From Aeromonas rivipollensis (GTDB taxonomy: Bacteria > Pseudomonadota > Gammaproteobacteria > Enterobacterales > Aeromonadaceae), in NCBI RefSeq assembly GCF_010974825.1, contig NZ_JAAILA010000017.1:1-64000 (forward strand): a DNA stretch of 64,000 bases, in the 5' to 3' direction. The translations under genes were made by a program, and so were the position numbers. Each line of letters opens with the position of its first letter. The first letter of the stretch is position 1. This document shows, piece after piece, positions 1-8,235 of this stretch. A model generated the notes under the pieces. It saw only the letters and a program-made list of their open reading frames with translations. It made no database searches and was not told the origin of the DNA.

Positions 1-1258
1 GACCATCAACATCGGCCAGGATAACCGCACGCCAGTGCTGAACATCGGCAATGCAACGGTGGATGAAGAGGGCTTGCCGGTACGTGGCCGCGAGCCGGCC
101 TTTTTGGCGGCCGTCGGCACTTCCGACGTATTCACCGGCAGTTTCACCGTCAACACGCAAGGTGAAAACCTCACCGGGCTGACCATCGGGGGTCAGGTCT
201 ACAACCTGGTCAACGGCGGCAGCCAGACGCTGGTAGACAACGCGCAGGGGACGCTGGTCGTGACCGGAGTAACCGGTCCGAGCGGTGGGCCGTTCTCGGT
301 GAACTACACCTACACGCTCAAGGACAATGTGCTCACGCACAGCGTGCAAGGGGATGATGACACGGTCAATGGCCCGCTGTTCGTGGTGTCAGCCACGGAT
401 GCCACGGGGGATGTTGGTACCGGTAATCTCCAGGTGGTCATCAGCGATGATGCCCCGACAGCCAACAACGATGCGGACAGCGCCGTCGAAGGGGTGTTCA
501 CCCCGGTCACCGGCAACGTCATCACCGGGCTGGGTACCACGGGCGGTGCCGGTGGTGCGGGGGCTGACGTCAAGGGGGCAGACGACGCGGCGGTCAGCCA
601 GGTCGTCGGCTTCAATGGCAGCACCGACAGCAACGCATCGGGTGGCTTCACGGTCACGGGCCAGTACGGCAACCTGACCATGGGCCCGGATGGCGAGTAC
701 AGCTACACGCTGACCGCGACCTCAGTCCCGGTCGGGGCAACAGACGTGTTCACCTACACACTCAAGGATGGTGACAACGACACAGACCCGGCGACCCTGA
801 CCATCAACATCGGCCAGGATACCCGCACGCCAGTGCTGACCATCGGCAATGCAACGGTGGATGAAGAGGGTCTGCCGGTACGTGGCAGCGAGCCGGCCGG
901 TTCGGCGGCCGTAGGCAATTCCGAGATATTCACCGGCAGTTTCACCGTCAACACGCAAGGTGAGAACCTCACTGCACTGACCATTGGTGGTGGGGTCTAC
1001 AACCTGGTCAGCGGTGGCAGCCAGACGCTGGTAGACAACGCGCAGGGAACGCTGGTCGTGACCGGGGTAACCGGTCCGAGCGGTGGGCCGTTCTCGGTGA
1101 ACTACACCTACACGCTCAAGGACAATGTGCTCACGCACAGCGTGCAAGGGGATGATGACACGGTCAATGGCCCGCTGTTCGTGGTGTCAGCCACGGATGC
1201 CACGGGGGATGTTGGTACCGGTAATCTCCAGGTGGTCATCAGCGATGATGCCCCGACG
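1..1258 (+). repeat. 798-bp-period tandem repeat inside the RTX adhesin
   Basis: Bases 1-460 and 799-1258 are near-identical copies spaced exactly 798 bp (266 codons). Bases 330-456 and 1128-1254 match almost base for base. The first copy is cut by the window edge, so the array probably continues leftward. Identity at DNA level, not only protein level, points to recent duplication or ongoing gene conversion. Confidence 0.9.
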
Positions 1259-3355
1259 GCGAATGCAGTGACCAATGCCGGTCAGGCTACTCAGGTGCAA
1301 AACACCAACCTGATGCTGATCCTCGATATCTCCGGCAGTATGGATGAATCATCTGGGTATCAGGGCATGAGTCGGTTGCAGGTCATGCAGAAGTCGGCAC
1401 TGGAGCTGCTAGATAAATACAGCGCCTATGGCAATGTGATGGTCAATATCATCACCTTTGCTACCTTGGCATCCAATCCCACAGGGACCTGGGTGAGCGT
1501 CGATGCGGCCAAGACGATCATTCTTGGCCTCTCGTCTACAGATTCGACAAACTACGATGATGCGCTGAACGATGCCATCAATGCCTTTGCGGCGAGCAAC
1601 AAGATAGTCGGAGCGCAAAACGTCTCCTACTTCATGTCGGATGGCTTGCCCAACGCGAGCAACGTCAGCAACTCCGCAACTGTTCCCGATGGTTCAAACA
1701 GCTTCGGGGATAGTGATGGCATCAGTGCCGCCAACGAGAAAGACTGGACCGATTTCCTGACGGCGAACAACATCAACTCCTTTGCACTCGGGATGGGGTC
1801 TGGCGCTACTCAATCGGCGCTTAATCCGATCGCCTACAACGGGGTCAGCGGAGCAAGCCCGGCGAACACCACTGCAGTGGTGGTGACGGACTTCAGCCAG
1901 CTGGCAGCTACGCTGCTCAGCACAGTTGTGGCGCCCCCCCTGTCCGGACAACTGATCGATGGTATAACAGCGAGTACCGGGGCTGACGGTGGCTGGATCA
2001 ATTCCATCACAGTTGCGGGCGTTACTTACAGCTACAACCAGAAGACCGATACTTCGGGCGTTTCGGGTGGGGCTTCAGCCGGTACCTTTAATACGACGAC
2101 CAACGAATGGTCAATCACGGTCGCCGGGGGCATCCTCAAGGTTGACATGGACAACGGTGTATATACCTATACTCCGCCATCATCCATACCGGTCGGTGGT
2201 ATCAATCAGAGCTTTGGCTACAGCGTGATCGATAACGATGGAGATACTGCGTCCAGCACCTTGTCCATCATCGTCAATCCGGCGGTAGGTCCTACCGTGG
2301 TGCGTGATGACTTCATCATCACCAATCAGGATCCGTCTACCATCCCGGATTGGGCCCTGCTGGTGAACGATACGGGGCCGCTGGCGGCTACCCAGACGAT
2401 CATAGGGGTCTCGGGCGCGGTCAGTGGTACGGTAACCGACAATGTGGGCTCGGTGACCTTCGATGATACCTCGGGCAATATCACACCCAACACTTACCAA
2501 GGGTCCTTCAACTACACCAACAGCACGACCTCGGATACTGCCAAGGTGTTTGTGGATGTGCAGGGCGGGACGCTCACCGGGAGCTATCTCGATGAGATCC
2601 TGATTGGTGGATCTGGTGATGAGACGCTCAACGGCAATGCCGGCAACGACATCCTGCTCGGTGGTGGCGGCAACGATGGGTTGAACGGTGGAGATGGCAA
2701 CGACATCCTCGTCGGCGGCGCAGGCAACGATACCTTGAACGGTGGTGCTGGCAACGACACTGCCAGTTACATCGACATCACAGGTGGCGTCGGTGTCACT
2801 GTGATAGTCAATGGCAACAACCAGGCTACCGGTGGCGCCGGCGCCGACAGTCTGAGCAACATGGAGAACCTGGTCGGCTCGATGTTTGGTGACACTCTGA
2901 CAGGTGATGGCAGTGCCAACATCCTCAGCGGTCTGGCCGGCAATGACTCCTTGATAGGAGGCGGTGGCGACGACTTGCTAATAGGTGGTATGGGCAGTGA
3001 CACCCTGACAGGCAATGCTGGCAAGGATACCTTCAAGTGGCAGGCGGGAGATGCCGGTGGTACCGACACCATCATGGACTTCACCACAGGGGCCAATGGG
3101 GATGTACTGGATCTGAGCGAACTGCTCAGTGGCGAGCACGCCAATGCAGCGTCCTTGGATCAGTACCTGAACTTTGCATCAGGTCCGGGGGTGAATAAAT
3201 CGACCTTGACGATCGATCTGGATGGTTCGGGAAGTGGTACCACGACTCACAGTATCTTCTTTGACAATGTGGATCTGACGGCCAATTCGACACGGACCGA
3301 TCTGCAAATCATTCAGGACCTGTTGAACCAGGGCAATCTCAAGGTCGATCCTTAA
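2..3355 (+). CDS. Giant RTX/VCBS-type surface adhesin, C-terminal part (5' end outside window)
   Basis: The frame is open from the first bases, so the gene begins beyond the left edge; 1117 residues are visible. They start with two long Ig-like/VCBS-type repeats (residues about 1-420). A von Willebrand A domain follows (about 434-640) with the MIDAS motif DISGSMD. Near the C-terminus are glycine/aspartate nonapeptides of the GGxGxDxL type (about 870-1000), which bind calcium. The tail resembles the C-terminal secretion region of type I-secreted adhesins (T1SS_VCA0849 type). By family knowledge this is a BapA/LapA-like cell-surface protein that mediates biofilm or host attachment. No secretion genes lie to its right. 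The exact family name is inference; the RTX and vWA motifs are directly visible. Confidence 0.9.
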   Translation, partial: TINIGQDNRTPVLNIGNATVDEEGLPVRGREPAFLAAVGTSDVFTGSFTVNTQGENLTGLTIGGQVYNLVNGGSQTLVDNAQGTLVVTGVTGPSGGPFSVNYTYTLKDNVLTHSVQGDDDTVNGPLFVVSATDATGDVGTGNLQVVISDDAPTANNDADSAVEGVFTPVTGNVITGLGTTGGAGGAGADVKGADDAAVSQVVGFNGSTDSNASGGFTVTGQYGNLTMGPDGEYSYTLTATSVPVGATDVFTYTLKDGDNDTDPATLTINIGQDTRTPVLTIGNATVDEEGLPVRGSEPAGSAAVGNSEIFTGSFTVNTQGENLTALTIGGGVYNLVSGGSQTLVDNAQGTLVVTGVTGPSGGPFSVNYTYTLKDNVLTHSVQGDDDTVNGPLFVVSATDATGDVGTGNLQVVISDDAPTANAVTNAGQATQVQNTNLMLILDISGSMDESSGYQGMSRLQVMQKSALELLDKYSAYGNVMVNIITFATLASNPTGTWVSVDAAKTIILGLSSTDSTNYDDALNDAINAFAASNKIVGAQNVSYFMSDGLPNASNVSNSATVPDGSNSFGDSDGISAANEKDWTDFLTANNINSFALGMGSGATQSALNPIAYNGVSGASPANTTAVVVTDFSQLAATLLSTVVAPPLSGQLIDGITASTGADGGWINSITVAGVTYSYNQKTDTSGVSGGASAGTFNTTTNEWSITVAGGILKVDMDNGVYTYTPPSSIPVGGINQSFGYSVIDNDGDTASSTLSIIVNPAVGPTVVRDDFIITNQDPSTIPDWALLVNDTGPLAATQTIIGVSGAVSGTVTDNVGSVTFDDTSGNITPNTYQGSFNYTNSTTSDTAKVFVDVQGGTLTGSYLDEILIGGSGDETLNGNAGNDILLGGGGNDGLNGGDGNDILVGGAGNDTLNGGAGNDTASYIDITGGVGVTVIVNGNNQATGGAGADSLSNMENLVGSMFGDTLTGDGSANILSGLAGNDSLIGGGGDDLLIGGMGSDTLTGNAGKDTFKWQAGDAGGTDTIMDFTTGANGDVLDLSELLSGEHANAASLDQYLNFASGPGVNKSTLTIDLDGSGSGTTTHSIFFDNVDLTANSTRTDLQIIQDLLNQGNLKVDP

Positions 3356-3364
3356 TCAAACCAT

Positions 3365-3390
3365 GGGGGCCGGGTTTGCCCGGCCCCTGT
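3365..3390 (+). terminator. Terminator-like hairpin after the adhesin
   Basis: A GC-rich stem (gggccggg / cccggccc) with a 3-nt loop sits 10 bp after the adhesin stop and is followed by only a short T-rich stretch, so it may be a weak terminator. Confidence 0.6.
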
Positions 3391-3442
3391 TATTTGATGA
3401 AGTTGACGGCTAAGATAGCGGCAGTATCAGGAGAGGGTCACC

Positions 3443-4000
3443 ATGCAGTCATTCAACTGGGTCGACATCGATGGCATTCGCTATAGCTGGGATGGGCAGG
3501 ACAACATTGTCTGCTCCGGCCGCTTTGGCTATCAGGCCGCGATGACGGGTGACAAGCTCAATGGTCTGGAGCTGGAGAGTGAGGATGGCGATGTGGCGGG
3601 GCTGCTCAATGTGGACTTTGCCGCCTCCAGCATCAGCTTTACGCCGGCAGAGGATGCTCCCTTGCCTCACATGGTGGTGCTGGTTGGCCATGAGTGGGGG
3701 CAGCAGGAGTACTCGCTGCAGAGCTTGAGCGACAGCTCCTTGCAGGGGCTGCTCAGCCATGGTGAAGAGCTTGACTGGAGTAGTCTGGCGGTGGTGACGG
3801 CTTCCGAGCCGAGCATGCCATCCCAGGGTCACGTTCTGTCGTGGGATTCATTCCATTTCGAGGATGAGTCTCTGCTCGGGGCCGAAGTTCCGTCGTCCGT
3901 GATCGCGAGCCATGGCAATCCCCTTGGAGGAGAGATCAGCATCAATATCGACATGACCAATCAGGTGCTGGAGCAGATCCCTCCATTGCACGATATATGA
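3443..4000 (+). CDS. Hypothetical protein, 185 aa
   Basis: The protein is acidic and soluble, with no signal peptide or membrane segment, and I do not recognise a family. A GGAGAGG-type ribosome binding site precedes the ATG. Its codon usage is ordinary for the window. It lies 87 bp after the giant adhesin in the same direction, separated by a weak terminator-like hairpin, and could be cotranscribed with it. The sequence is rich in Ser, Leu, Asp and Glu, with a WDGQDN stretch near the N-terminus. No function can be assigned. Confidence 0.7.
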   Translation: MQSFNWVDIDGIRYSWDGQDNIVCSGRFGYQAAMTGDKLNGLELESEDGDVAGLLNVDFAASSISFTPAEDAPLPHMVVLVGHEWGQQEYSLQSLSDSSLQGLLSHGEELDWSSLAVVTASEPSMPSQGHVLSWDSFHFEDESLLGAEVPSSVIASHGNPLGGEISINIDMTNQVLEQIPPLHDI

Positions 4001-4025
4001 ATCCCAATCGACGACGTGCATAATG

Positions 4026-4054
4026 ACCTCCATCTAATCGATGGAGGTTTTTTT
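4026..4054 (+). terminator. Intrinsic terminator that also contains the yggE ribosome binding site
   Basis: A perfect 9-bp stem (acctccatc / gatggaggt, loop taatc) is followed by seven T residues, so it terminates the upstream gene. The right arm carries GGAGG at 4043-4047, nine bases before the yggE ATG, so the same structure would hide the yggE ribosome binding site in any read-through transcript. Confidence 0.8.
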
Positions 4055-4056
4055 CT

Positions 4057-4758
4057 ATGTGGCGTCCCCTTCTTACCCTGTCTGCGCTCGTTGTCAGTGC
4101 CCCGCTGCTTGCCATCGAGGTGCCCCAGGCTCCCCATCTGGTGGTCAGCGGCTACGCGGAGCAGAAGGCAGAGCCCGATATGCTGACGCTCAACGTCGCC
4201 GTGACCGTCCTGGAGAAACAGGGCATCAAGGCCAAGCAGCAGGTGGATACCAAGGTTGCCGCCTTCTTTGGTCAACTGGAGAGCCTCGGCATCAAGCGCA
4301 GCGATGTGGAGGCCGGCAATCTGGTGATCTCCCCCGAGTACCAGTATCCGCAGAACAAGCAGCCCGAGATGGTGGGTTATCGTGCCCAGCGCCAGCTGGC
4401 GGTCAAACTCTACCAGCTCGACAAGTTGAGCCAGCTGATGGACACCGCACTCAAGGCGGGTCTGGAGTCCGTCTCCCAGATTGAGTACGGCCTCAAGTCA
4501 CCACTGGTCATCAAGGAGCAGGCGCGTCTTGGTGCTGTGGCAGATGCCACCAGCAAGGCGGAATCCCTGGCCAAGGCCTTTGGCATGAAGCTTGGCAAGG
4601 TGTACAGCGTCGAGTATCGCAACAGCTCACCCATGCCGGTCTATAGCCGAGCCATGAAGGCTGCAGCGGCCCCTGCCGCCGACATGGCGGAGAACAGCTA
4701 CCAACAGCAGCAGATCAGCATCACGGACAACGTGGAAGCCGTCTTCCTGCTGGAATGA
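4057..4758 (+). CDS. yggE: SIMPL-domain periplasmic protein, YggE-like
   Basis: The 233-residue protein starts with a typical signal peptide (hydrophobic core LLTLSALVVSAPLLA, cleavage near residue 20). The rest matches the SIMPL/YggE family (DUF541), including the early VSGYAEQKAEPD segment. E. coli YggE (about 246 aa) is a periplasmic oligomer linked to protection against oxidative stress; its molecular activity is not well defined. The start is supported by GGAGG nine bases upstream, buried in the preceding terminator hairpin. It appears monocistronic, with a terminator after the stop. Confidence 0.88.
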   Translation: MWRPLLTLSALVVSAPLLAIEVPQAPHLVVSGYAEQKAEPDMLTLNVAVTVLEKQGIKAKQQVDTKVAAFFGQLESLGIKRSDVEAGNLVISPEYQYPQNKQPEMVGYRAQRQLAVKLYQLDKLSQLMDTALKAGLESVSQIEYGLKSPLVIKEQARLGAVADATSKAESLAKAFGMKLGKVYSVEYRNSSPMPVYSRAMKAAAAPAADMAENSYQQQQISITDNVEAVFLLE

Positions 4759-4787
4759 TGGACCCTTCAACCGGCCCTGATCTCTCC

Positions 4788-4813
4788 AAACCCGAGGCTT
4801 CTGCCTCGGGTTT
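4788..4813 (+). terminator. Intrinsic terminator after yggE
   Basis: Stem aaacccgaggc / gcctcgggttt with a 4-nt loop; the flanking A and T runs are short. Confidence 0.75.
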
Positions 4814-4935
4814 GTCGTTATGGATGCCCTGATCATGGAAGCTGAATGGCAACGCCCAGAGGACGCTCTTATCTGGGCAGGCCCGGGGCAGGGGAGTGAT
4901 GGACGACTTCGCCCATGCCAGGGGATCTGACGCAT

Positions 4936-4966
4936 AAAAAAATGCCGGTCACTGACCGGCATTTTC
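4936..4966 (-). terminator. Intrinsic terminator of aroP
   Basis: Stem aatgccggtc / gaccggcatt, with a run of seven A on the plus strand (T on the minus strand), placed 20 bp past the aroP stop in the leftward direction. Confidence 0.85.
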
Positions 4967-4985
4967 GCAAGAGGAGCAGGGAGGC

Positions 4986-6362
4986 TTAGCCCAGATTGGC
5001 GGCGACCCGTTCCTGGCGTTTCTGCTTGAACAGATAGCCCAGACCCAGCACCAGTACCCAGGCCGGGATCAGCTCGACCGAGATGCGGGTGCCGTCGTTC
5101 ATATACATGATCACCAGGATGGCGGCCATGAAGGCGAGGCAGAGGTAGTTGCCAAAGGGGCTCCAGAGCGCCTTGAACTTGGTAGTCACCCCTTCGGCAG
5201 CCTTGACCTTGCGGAACTTGAGGTGGGCGAGGCTGATCATGGCCCAGTTGATGACCAGGGCGGAGACCACCAGCGACATCAAGAGGCCGAAAGCCTTGCC
5301 CGGGATCAGGTAGTTGATCAGCACGCACAGCAAGGTGGCAGCGGCCGAGATGGTGATGGCGGTCAGGGGAACACCGCTCTTGTTAGTCTTGAGCAGGGCC
5401 TTGGGCCCGTTGCCTTGCTTGGCCAGGCCAAACAGCATGCGGCTGTTGCAGTAGACACAGCTGTTGTAGACGGAGAGCGCCGCAGTCAGCACCACCAGGT
5501 TGAGCACGTTGGCGACCAGGTTGCTGTCGAGAGCATGGAAGATCATCACGAAGGGGCTGCCGCCTTCGACCACCTTGCCCCAGGGGTAGAGGGAGAGCAG
5601 CACGGTCAGGGCGCCGATGTAGAAGATCAGGATGCGGTAGATCACCTGATTGGTGGCCTTGGGAATGCTCTTCTCGGGATTGTCCGCTTCTGCTGCCGTG
5701 ATGCCGACCAGCTCCAGACCACCGAAGGAGAACATGATGAAGGCCATGGCCATCACCAGGCCGCCCACCCCGTTGGGGAAGAAGCCGCCCTGGGCCCAGA
5801 GGTTGCTGACTGTGGCATCGGGACCGCCGGTGCCGGAGAACAGCAGGTAACCACCGAAGCCTATCATGCCGAGGATGGCCACCACCTTGATGATGGCGAA
5901 CCAGAACTCCATCTCGCCAAACGCCTTGACGTTGGAGAGGTTGATGGCGTTGATCAGCACGAAGAAGAAGGCCGCCGACATCCAGGTCGGGATCTCGGGC
6001 CACCAGTACTGTACGTAGATGCCGACTGCCGTCAGCTCCGCCATGCTCACCAGCACATAGAGCACCCAGTAGTTCCAGCCGGAGGCGAAACCGGCGAAGT
6101 CACCCCAGTACTTGTAGGCGAAGTGACTGAACGAGCCGGCCACCGGCTCTTCCACCACCATCTCGCCGAGCTGGCGCATGATGAGGAAGGCGATGAAGCC
6201 GCCGATGGCGTAACCAAGCAGTACCGAGGGGCCTGCCATCTTGATGGTGTCGGCAATGCCGAGGAACAGGCCGGTACCTATGGCACCGCCCAGTGCGATG
6301 AGCTGGATGTGGCGGTTTTTCAGGCCGCGCTTGAGCTCTTCGCCGTCTTGTTGAAGATCCAT
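4986..6362 (-). CDS. aroP: Aromatic amino acid permease AroP
   Basis: This 458-residue APC-superfamily transporter has about 12 hydrophobic segments. It resembles E. coli AroP very closely throughout, including the N-terminal LKNRHIQLIALGGAIGTGLF block, FIAFLIMRQLGEMVVEEP, FGGLELVGITAAEADNP and YNSCVYCNSRMLFGLA. It is a proton-coupled inner-membrane importer of Phe, Tyr and Trp. The start has a strong AAGGAAGGA site just upstream. PheP is the closest alternative, but the overall match favours AroP. It is transcribed leftward as a single gene with its own terminator. I saw no clear TyrR box upstream. Confidence 0.93.
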   Translation of the reverse strand: MDLQQDGEELKRGLKNRHIQLIALGGAIGTGLFLGIADTIKMAGPSVLLGYAIGGFIAFLIMRQLGEMVVEEPVAGSFSHFAYKYWGDFAGFASGWNYWVLYVLVSMAELTAVGIYVQYWWPEIPTWMSAAFFFVLINAINLSNVKAFGEMEFWFAIIKVVAILGMIGFGGYLLFSGTGGPDATVSNLWAQGGFFPNGVGGLVMAMAFIMFSFGGLELVGITAAEADNPEKSIPKATNQVIYRILIFYIGALTVLLSLYPWGKVVEGGSPFVMIFHALDSNLVANVLNLVVLTAALSVYNSCVYCNSRMLFGLAKQGNGPKALLKTNKSGVPLTAITISAAATLLCVLINYLIPGKAFGLLMSLVVSALVINWAMISLAHLKFRKVKAAEGVTTKFKALWSPFGNYLCLAFMAAILVIMYMNDGTRISVELIPAWVLVLGLGYLFKQKRQERVAANLG

Positions 6363-6717
6363 TCTTCCTTCCTTACGTCGCTGAATTCACTCGTCTCGCG
6401 TCTCGTCTGCCATGGCACTTCCTGTACCCGGCGCGGCATCTTGTGCCGAAAACGTGACGAAATCCGTATTAATATCGTTACGGTTTGCCGCGCACTGTTT
6501 TTTATGGCGGCTACCAACCCGAGCAGAATAGTGATAATCGACCGCTCGTGCACCTATTTTCCTCATCATTGGTTTGCTTTGTGGCCAATCTTCAGGTTTT
6601 TCATGATCTGGGAAGGGGTTCTGGAAGTGATTGCTGGTTTTGTGGTCAGTTGGTTTTGGTGCTATTGACCTGGTGGTGGTTTGATGGGCTAGTAGCCTTT
6701 TTCAAGGAAGGACTCAT
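6363..6717. other. Divergent intergenic region between aroP and a small membrane protein
   Basis: This 355-bp stretch separates oppositely transcribed genes and should carry both promoters. It includes an AT-rich segment around 6460-6500. No convincing gene or operator was recognised; a short open frame at 6485-6721 has neither a ribosome binding site nor coding character. Confidence 0.5.
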
Positions 6718-7011
6718 ATGATCGAAGGTATTGTCGGTGGCTTGCTGCTCGCCACGCTCTGGCTGGGGATCTGGCTCTCCCCCATGTTGCTGACCATGGC
6801 AGCAGCCTGCTTGATGATCTGGGGATGGCAGGGGGCGGATTATCTGGTGAACAACGTCGCCATGGTGCTGACGCTCGCCGCCGGGCTTGGCCTGCTACCC
6901 GCCTGCTGGTTGAGCGAGCGGGTACGCAAACGCCACGGTTTGCTGCGTTTTCATGGCATCTTGATGAACAACCGGGAGCTCAACAAGCCCGGCTCCCGTC
7001 CTCACCCCTGA
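6718..7011 (+). CDS. Small inner-membrane protein, unknown
   Basis: A strong AAGGAAGGA site lies a few bases before the ATG. The 97-residue product has two or three hydrophobic stretches (about residues 5-20, 22-36, 44-62) followed by a basic tail (SERVRKRHG), as expected for a small inner-membrane protein with a cytoplasmic C-terminus. I do not recognise the family. It stands alone between aroP and ppsR, with a terminator right after it. Confidence 0.7.
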   Translation: MIEGIVGGLLLATLWLGIWLSPMLLTMAAACLMIWGWQGADYLVNNVAMVLTLAAGLGLLPACWLSERVRKRHGLLRFHGILMNNRELNKPGSRPHP

Positions 7012-7017
7012 TCCTCA

Positions 7018-7046
7018 TGACGCCGACGGTTCCGCCGGCGTCATTT
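7018..7046. terminator. Terminator hairpin between convergent genes
   Basis: Stem tgacgccg / cggcgtca followed by a short T-rich run (atttct) on the plus strand. It lies 7 bp after the small membrane gene and could also serve ppsR from the other side. Confidence 0.65.
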
Positions 7047-7120
7047 CTCCCTGTCTTGCTGTCTTATTATCTTGCCACTTGCCAATCTGATAGTGCTTGA
7101 TATGGCTATTTTCATGCGGG

Positions 7121-7933
7121 CTAGCAGAGTTGGCGGCGAAGGCCGGTTGCCTCCAGGATCTTGGCGCTGATCTCCTCCACCGAGTGGGAACTGGTGTCGA
7201 GGAAGCGGATCGCCTCCTGGCGGAACAGCCGCTCCACGCTCGCCAGCTCCTGCTCGCACTGCTCGAGAGAGGAGTAGCGACTATTGGCGCGGCGCTGGTT
7301 GCGGATCTCGTGCAGCCGTTGGGGGGCTATGGTGAGACCGAACAGCTTGTGGCGGTTGGCCTTGAGCGGGGCGGGCAGCTCCAGCGAGCCCATGTCCTGC
7401 TCGATGAAGGGGTAGTTGGCGGCACGAATGCCAAACTGCAGTGCCAGATAGAGGCTGGTCGGCGTCTTGCCGCAGCGGGAGACCCCGATGAGGATGATGT
7501 CAGCTTCGTCATACTCCTTGGTGGTGATGCCGTCGTCGTTGCTGAGGGCGAAGTTGACTGCCTCGATGCGATCGTCATAGAGCTTGCGGTTCTCCATGCC
7601 GTGGGTGCGATGGAGCCTGGGCTCGGCCTTGATCCCGAGCTCCTGCTCGAGGGGGCTCACGAAGGTGTTAAGAAAATCGTGGCTGCTGGCCTGGGCCTTG
7701 AGCACCTCTTCCCGCACCTGGGGGTCGACTATGGTGTGAAACAGTATGGGGCGCACCCCGGTCTGGCGAAATTGTTCATCGATGCGGGCCCGCACCTGGC
7801 GCGCCTTTTCCTGGGTCTCCACGAAGGGGATGGTGACCTGTTCGAAGACCAGCGGAAACTGGCTCAACACGGCATGACCGAACACCTCGGCGGTGATGGC
7901 GGTGCCGTCGGATACATAGAATACGGTGTGCAC
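7121..7933 (-). CDS. ppsR: Phosphoenolpyruvate synthase regulatory protein (bifunctional kinase/phosphorylase)
   Basis: This 270-residue DUF299-family enzyme phosphorylates PEP synthase on a threonine with ADP and removes the phosphate by phosphorolysis, switching PpsA off and on. The P-loop-like signature [15 protein letters not shown] and the N-terminal [11 protein letters not shown] block are present. I place the start at a GTG (7933), because AGGAG lies six bases upstream and homologues begin at [11 protein letters not shown]; an upstream in-frame start at 8044 would add 37 unlikely residues. It is divergent from ppsA, its target, which confirms the assignment. Confidence 0.93.
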   Translation of the reverse strand: MHTVFYVSDGTAITAEVFGHAVLSQFPLVFEQVTIPFVETQEKARQVRARIDEQFRQTGVRPILFHTIVDPQVREEVLKAQASSHDFLNTFVSPLEQELGIKAEPRLHRTHGMENRKLYDDRIEAVNFALSNDDGITTKEYDEADIILIGVSRCGKTPTSLYLALQFGIRAANYPFIEQDMGSLELPAPLKANRHKLFGLTIAPQRLHEIRNQRRANSRYSSLEQCEQELASVERLFRQEAIRFLDTSSHSVEEISAKILEATGLRRQLC

Positions 7934-8099
7934 AGCGGACTCCTGTGGTGTGCTCCTGGGGGGTTGCGAGCAATCAGTATCTCTCGAAACCATATCTCTT
8001 TTGTCAACAGGTCTGCCATTCCCAAGTTGTGAACTCGCTTGCAAACCTGAGTCGTTACCTTTTTGTGTCGGTATTGTAGAATGCCTGTGTCAAACGGCC

Positions 8100-8128
8100 A
8101 TCCCCAACTCTTGCTCGGGGATTTTTTT
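8100..8128 (+). other. Hairpin with T-run in the ppsA leader
   Basis: A short stem (tcccc / gggga) followed by seven T residues lies about 110 bp before ppsA and points toward it. It looks like a small terminator or attenuator. Its role is unproven, because the ppsA transcription start is unknown. Confidence 0.4.
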
Positions 8129-8139
8129 GACAATAAGTA

Positions 8140-8151
8140 GAAAACGTTTTC
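8140..8151. promoter_or_regulatory. LacI-family-like operator in the ppsR-ppsA region
   Basis: A perfect 12-bp palindrome, gaaaacgttttc, has the central AACGTT common to LacI/GalR-family sites (Cra, PurR). In enteric bacteria Cra activates ppsA, so a Cra-like regulator is plausible here. The assignment is inference from motif and position. Confidence 0.4.
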
Positions 8152-8235
8152 ATGGTCGTTGGCAACAGACACTAACAAAAACACACGACTTGGCACAGCT
8201 GGTGCGTTGACACCCTGGCCCACCAACCTGGAGAC

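Noticed and set aside
4041-4484. Alternative frame overlapping the yggE start
   Set aside because: Shadow of yggE; no family match and no signal peptide, while the yggE frame has both.
6485-6721. 78-codon frame upstream of the small membrane protein
   Set aside because: No ribosome binding site, odd composition, and it overlaps the well-supported start at 6718.
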